Assembly: GCF_024808875.1 (NCBI RefSeq)
Contig: NZ_JANUCT010000007.1
Coordinates: 62,001-126,000, forward strand
Direction of reading: 5' to 3'
DNA: 64,000 nt
Source of the DNA: Methylohalomonas lacus
GTDB lineage: Bacteria; Pseudomonadota; Gammaproteobacteria; Methylohalomonadales; Methylohalomonadaceae
The notes under the pieces were generated by a model that was not told the origin of the DNA, did not search any database, and worked only from the letters and a program-made list of their open reading frames with translations. Below are positions 60,502 to 64,000 of the stretch, piece after piece (position 1 is the first letter of the stretch; each line of letters starts with the position of its first letter). A program made the translations under genes and the position numbers.

Positions 60502-62097
60502 TCAGCTATGGGCGACGGAGTCCGTCACCTTCGGCGGTGTCGTGAAAGTATGTGCCGGCGGCGGTGACGGCAGCGTCCACTCGAGACCATGCGCGCCTTC
60601 CCAGACCTGATTGGTCGCCTTGGCGCCGCCGCGGATGCACTGGATGACCACGACAACGAACAGCAACTGGCTCAGACCGAAGACGAACCCTCCGATACTG
60701 GAAACCATGTTCCATTCGGTGAACTGAACGGCATAGTCCGGAATACGGCGCGGCATGCCGGCTAGGCCGAGAAAGTGCTGCGGGAAGAACAGCACGTTCA
60801 CGGAGATGGTCGACAACCAGAAGTGCCACTTGCCGAGTGTCTCGTTGTACATATGGCCGGTCCACTTCGGCAGCCAGTAATAGGCGCCCGCGAACAGCGC
60901 AAAGACCGCGCCGGTAACCAGTACGTAGTGGAAATGCGCCACCACGAAGTAGGTGTCGTGATACTGGAAGTCGGCCGGCGTAATACCCAGCATCAGACCG
61001 GAGAAACCGCCGATCGAGAACAGCAACACGAAGGCGACGGCGAACAACATCGGCGTTTCGAACGTCAGTGAGCCCCGCCACATGGTAGCCAGCCAGTTGA
61101 AGATCTTCACGCCCGTAGGTACCGCAATCGACATGGTCGCGTACATAAAGAACAGCTCACCGGCCAGCGGCATGCCGACGGTGAACATGTGGTGCGCCCA
61201 GACGAAGAACGACATGAAGGCAATGGCCGCGGTCGCGTAGACCATCGACTCGTAACCGAACAGCGGCTTGCGCGAAAACGTCGGGATAACCTGCGAGACG
61301 ATGCCGAATGCCGGCAGAATAAGGATGTACACCTCGGGATGACCAAAGAACCAGAAGATGTGCTGGAACATGACCGGGTCACCACCGCCAGCGGCGTCGA
61401 AGAAACTGGTACCGAAGTACTTGTCGGTCAGCAGCATGGTCACCGCACCGGCGAGCACCGGAATCGAGGCGATCAGCAGGAACGCGGTAATGATCCAGGC
61501 CCAGACGAACAGCGGCAATTTCATGAACGTCATGCCCGGGGCACGCATGTTGAACACCGTTGCGATGATATTGATCGCGCCCATGACCGAGGAGAAGCCG
61601 AGGAAGTGAACGGCAAAGATCACGAACGGGAAGGCATCACCGGTCTGCAGCATCAACGGCGGATACATTGTCCAGCCGCCGGCAGGACCGCCGCCCGGCA
61701 GGAACAGCGTCACCAGCAGCAGCGTAAAGGCGAACGGCAGAATCCAGAAGCTCCAGTTATTCAGTCGCGGCAAGGCCATGTCCGGTGCACCGATCATCAT
61801 CGGGATCATCCAGTTGGCGAAGCCGACTGCCGCTGGCATGACCACACCGAAAATCATAACCAGCGCATGCATCGTGGTCATGGAGTTGAAGAACTGCGGG
61901 TCCACAAACTGCAGCCCCGGCTGGAACAGCTCCAGGCGAATCACCATAGCCATGGCGCCACCGATAAAGAACATGACCAGCGAGAACAGCAGGTACAGGG
62001 TACCGATGTCCTTGTGGTTGGTGCCGAAAAACCAGCGCTGGATAAAACCAGGATGATGCTCGTGATGATCATCGTGATGGATTGCTGCTTCGCTCAT
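60502..62097 (-). CDS. coxA: Cytochrome c oxidase subunit I
   Basis: 531 residues, 12 TM helices. It binds haem a and the haem a3-CuB site where O2 is reduced. GHPEVYILILP carries the CuB His, the cross-linked Tyr and the Glu of the D-channel (A1 type). APDMALPRLN carries the D-channel entrance Asp, and VWAHHMFTVGM gives the CuB His pair. The HYVLVTG/VVAHFHYV segment holds the haem ligands. The N-terminus has a short His-rich run (HHDDHHEHH). It lies between coxB and the 43-aa gene. Confidence 0.97.
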   Translation of the reverse strand: MSEAAIHHDDHHEHHPGFIQRWFFGTNHKDIGTLYLLFSLVMFFIGGAMAMVIRLELFQPGLQFVDPQFFNSMTTMHALVMIFGVVMPAAVGFANWMIPMMIGAPDMALPRLNNWSFWILPFAFTLLLVTLFLPGGGPAGGWTMYPPLMLQTGDAFPFVIFAVHFLGFSSVMGAINIIATVFNMRAPGMTFMKLPLFVWAWIITAFLLIASIPVLAGAVTMLLTDKYFGTSFFDAAGGGDPVMFQHIFWFFGHPEVYILILPAFGIVSQVIPTFSRKPLFGYESMVYATAAIAFMSFFVWAHHMFTVGMPLAGELFFMYATMSIAVPTGVKIFNWLATMWRGSLTFETPMLFAVAFVLLFSIGGFSGLMLGITPADFQYHDTYFVVAHFHYVLVTGAVFALFAGAYYWLPKWTGHMYNETLGKWHFWLSTISVNVLFFPQHFLGLAGMPRRIPDYAVQFTEWNMVSSIGGFVFGLSQLLFVVVVIQCIRGGAKATNQVWEGAHGLEWTLPSPPPAHTFTTPPKVTDSVAHS

Positions 62098-62157
62098 CGC
62101 TCTATCCTCGGATTCTTTGTCGCTTCTTTAATAATAATTTTAATTGGTCATGCCGGC

Positions 62158-63300
62158 CTAGCGCAGATCGTTGACTTCGCTCGGCTGCACCATATCACCC
62201 ATTTCATTGCCCCAGGCGTTACGCTCATAGGTGACGACGGCGGCAATTTCGGCATCACTCAGCTGGTCGCCAAAAGCGGCCATGGTCGTACCGTCGACAC
62301 CATGCAAGACCACATCAACATGGTCTTCCTTCGGCCCGAAGATAATGTCGCTTTCGGTCAGTGACGGGAACGCGCCCTCGACACCCTCGCCGTTGGCCTG
62401 GTGACAGGCGGCGCAGTTGGTGCCATAAACTTCCTCACCCTTGGCCATCAGCTCATCCATGCTCCATTCGCGATCAGCCTCGGCGGTTTTTTCCTGCTCG
62501 GCCTTTTTCTCGGCCAGCCATTTCTCGTACTCATCCTTTTCCTTGGCCACCAGCACGATCGGCATGAAGCCATGATCACGGCCACAGAGTTCCGCGCACT
62601 GACCGCGATAGGTGCCCGGCTCCTCGATGACGGCCCAGGATTCATTGATAAACCCGGGAATGGCGTCGCGCTTCCAGCCGAGATCCGGCACCCACCAGGC
62701 GTGAATCACGTCGTTGGCGGTGGTCAGGAAGCGGATCTTGGTATCGACCGGCACGACGACGGGATTGTCGACGTCGAGCAGATAGTTCGGCACTTCGTTG
62801 GGGTCGAGTCCGGCGCGCAACTGGCGCGCCTGATTGCTCGCACTGTCGAGCGTGCTGAAGAAGCTGACGCCCTCATCGATGTAATCGTATTCCCACTTCC
62901 ACTGATAACCGGTGACCTTGATGCTCATTTCGGAATCGCCGGTGTTCTCCATCGCGATCAGCACCTTGGTTGCCGGAATCGCCATGCCGACCAGGATCAG
63001 GATCGGGATGATGGTCCAGGCGATTTCCGCCTTGGTACTGTGATGGAACTGGGAAGCCACCGCGCCCCGCGACTTGCGGTGGTAGAAAATGGACCAGAAC
63101 ATGATGCCGAACACCACGACACCAATGGCCACACAGATCCACATGATGATCATGTGCAGATCATAGATATCCTTACTAAGCGGCGTCACACCCTGGGTCA
63201 TGTTGAGCTGTTCGTAGCCCGCCATAGCAGCGCTGCTCAACAGCAACAACGGTAAAACTGCGACCCGGGCCAGCCTATCGCTCAGTGATTTAATAGACAT
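62158..63300 (-). CDS. coxB: Cytochrome c oxidase subunit II with fused cytochrome c domain
   Basis: 380 residues. A signal peptide and two TM helices are followed by the CuA domain with the binding motif GQCAELCGRDHGFM (C-x3-C...H..M), as in QWKWEYDYIDEG-type subunits. A C-terminal cytochrome c domain carries CAACH at about residue 299 and a later candidate Met ligand (TTMAAFGD). This makes the enzyme caa3-like. It accepts electrons from soluble cytochrome c or directly through the fused haem. It lies 61 bp upstream of coxA. Confidence 0.96.
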   Translation of the reverse strand: MSIKSLSDRLARVAVLPLLLLSSAAMAGYEQLNMTQGVTPLSKDIYDLHMIIMWICVAIGVVVFGIMFWSIFYHRKSRGAVASQFHHSTKAEIAWTIIPILILVGMAIPATKVLIAMENTGDSEMSIKVTGYQWKWEYDYIDEGVSFFSTLDSASNQARQLRAGLDPNEVPNYLLDVDNPVVVPVDTKIRFLTTANDVIHAWWVPDLGWKRDAIPGFINESWAVIEEPGTYRGQCAELCGRDHGFMPIVLVAKEKDEYEKWLAEKKAEQEKTAEADREWSMDELMAKGEEVYGTNCAACHQANGEGVEGAFPSLTESDIIFGPKEDHVDVVLHGVDGTTMAAFGDQLSDAEIAAVVTYERNAWGNEMGDMVQPSEVNDLR

Positions 63301-63335
63301 GCAACTATCCTCAGCACTCGTCAGTCATTATGTTT

Positions 63336-63830
63336 TTATGGTTTCACGGCCTCGAGCGGCGTAATCATTCTGATCAGCAGCTGTGCGAGCCCCCGACGTT
63401 CCTCTTCATTAAGAAACTGCCCGACTTCCACCTGGCGGCCGTGCGAGCGAATCAGCAAACGGCTCGGATGCCAGCTAACCGGCGGATGTTCGAGTATCAC
63501 CTTCGTCCAGCTCCGCTGGAATTCGTAGCGTTCAACCGGTTTGTCCCGGCCGACTTCCACGGCCACCGATTGATCATCGACAGTAACCACCTCGCGGATA
63601 CTGTTGCGCCAAGATGTTACATAAAGCGCCGCACCCAGCGCCAGCATTTCCAGCCCGCAGAACGGCAACACCAGCGTTAAGCCGATGTGAAAATAGGCGA
63701 GTCCGATGGCCAAGGACACAAACACCATCAGTAGATATAACGATACCAGTGTTTGCCAGGACATGGATCGATTCGGCTCGATGACCAGACACTGGGTGTC
63801 GGCATCAGGCCCGCTCAGCGCCGATATCAC
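63336..63830 (-). CDS. DUF2244 domain protein
   Basis: 164 residues with two TM helices (about 28-46 and 48-68, SLYLLMVFVSLAIGLAYFH and GLTLVLPFCGLEMLALGAAL). A soluble domain with VAVEVGRDKPVERYEF and VSWHPSRLLIRSHGRQVEVGQFL follows. DUF2244 proteins are commonly found near cox genes; the role is unknown. The start codon is GTG (63830). It lies 35 bp upstream of coxB on the same strand and is probably the first gene of the cluster transcript. Confidence 0.87.
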   Translation of the reverse strand: MISALSGPDADTQCLVIEPNRSMSWQTLVSLYLLMVFVSLAIGLAYFHIGLTLVLPFCGLEMLALGAALYVTSWRNSIREVVTVDDQSVAVEVGRDKPVERYEFQRSWTKVILEHPPVSWHPSRLLIRSHGRQVEVGQFLNEEERRGLAQLLIRMITPLEAVKP

Positions 63831-63947
63831 TGCTTAAACAACTCCGCGAACGAAATAGGCTCCCTACGCATATTTCGGGTGCAAGGTTAACAATATGCCC
63901 GATTCCACTCGCTTGACGCAAGTCGCAATCCGCGCTAGGCCCCTGAT

Positions 63948-63961
63948 TTGATTCAGATCAA
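63948..63961. promoter_or_regulatory. FNR/Anr box
   Basis: TTGAT-TCAG-ATCAA matches the FNR/Anr consensus TTGAT-N4-ATCAA perfectly. It lies 118 bp upstream of the DUF2244 start on the minus strand. It could control the oxidase cluster or a gene to the right of the window. The rest of 63831-64000 shows no complete gene. Confidence 0.65.
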
Positions 63962-64000
63962 AACACGTATCAGTCAAATACCCGCGCCTCGGCCAGCGAT

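Noticed and set aside
63970-64000. Possible C-terminus of a further minus-strand gene (SLAEARVFD and stop)
   Set aside because: Only nine codons are visible, too few to support a gene call.

Overview
The window is a contiguous piece of a GC-rich gammaproteobacterial chromosome. The evidence is blocks of gene order that I recall from Pseudomonas and related Gammaproteobacteria: pilT/pilU beside yggS-proC-yggT-yggU-metX-metW; an exonuclease III/Crc-type gene divergent from pyrE; argB-algC-dut-coaBC-radC-rpmB-rpmG; rsmD, two M16 peptidases, ftsY-ftsE-ftsX-rpoH; and coxB-coxA-ctaG-coxC-SURF1-ctaA-cyoE. It is an aerobe with an aa3-type (caa3-like) cytochrome oxidase and type IV pili. No rRNA, tRNA, CRISPR, prophage or intact transposase gene was seen. 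I cannot name the genus.

Layout. 1-3.9 kb: 3' part of tag, mscL, a SIMPL protein, a GNAT-deacetylase fusion and a Blc-type lipocalin. 3.9-7.3 kb: three tandem PilT-family ATPases. 7.6-12.3 kb: yggS-proC-yggT-yggU and metX-metW, followed by a 9 x 7-bp tandem repeat. 12.6-21 kb: xth/crc-like gene, pyrE, slmA, argB, algC, dut and coaBC (pyrimidine, arginine, sugar-phosphate and CoA metabolism). 21-28.7 kb: radC, a P-type ATPase, rpmB-rpmG, an acyl desaturase and an orphan hydantoinase A. 28.9-35.1 kb: a Gld-type ABC exporter operon with a DUF4340 protein, mutM, an EEP phosphodiesterase and a CDP-alcohol phosphatidyltransferase. 35.2-42.1 kb: an accessory-looking redox cluster. 42.2-47.8 kb: a membrane protein, a CLC protein, ggt, coaD and rsmD. 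47.8-54.4 kb: an M16 peptidase pair, ftsYEX and rpoH. 54.4-63.8 kb: an XRE regulator and the cytochrome c oxidase structural and assembly genes.

The least ordinary part is 35.15-42.14 kb. A TetR regulator is followed on the same strand by a 70-aa unknown protein, thioredoxin, an old-yellow-enzyme reductase, an SDR, a DJ-1/Hsp31-type protein, an MDR quinone reductase and a secreted PQQ-dehydrogenase-like/SMP-30-like two-propeller protein. GACCGGTC-centred palindromes lie in the promoter of the TetR gene and in front of the first structural gene, and a degenerate copy lies before the DJ-1 gene. I read it as an inducible electrophile/aldehyde/quinone detoxification regulon of NemR type with an unusual periplasmic last member.

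Other regulatory signals are a near-perfect CIRCE (HrcA) element covering the rpoH promoter, a perfect FNR/Anr box upstream of the oxidase cluster, and palindromes around the XRE gene. Two non-coding elements with about 30-bp terminal inverted repeats of 10-bp internal periodicity (25.2 and 46.4 kb), and two GTAGGAG...CTCCTAC elements (12.5 and 21.0 kb), are dispersed repeat families.
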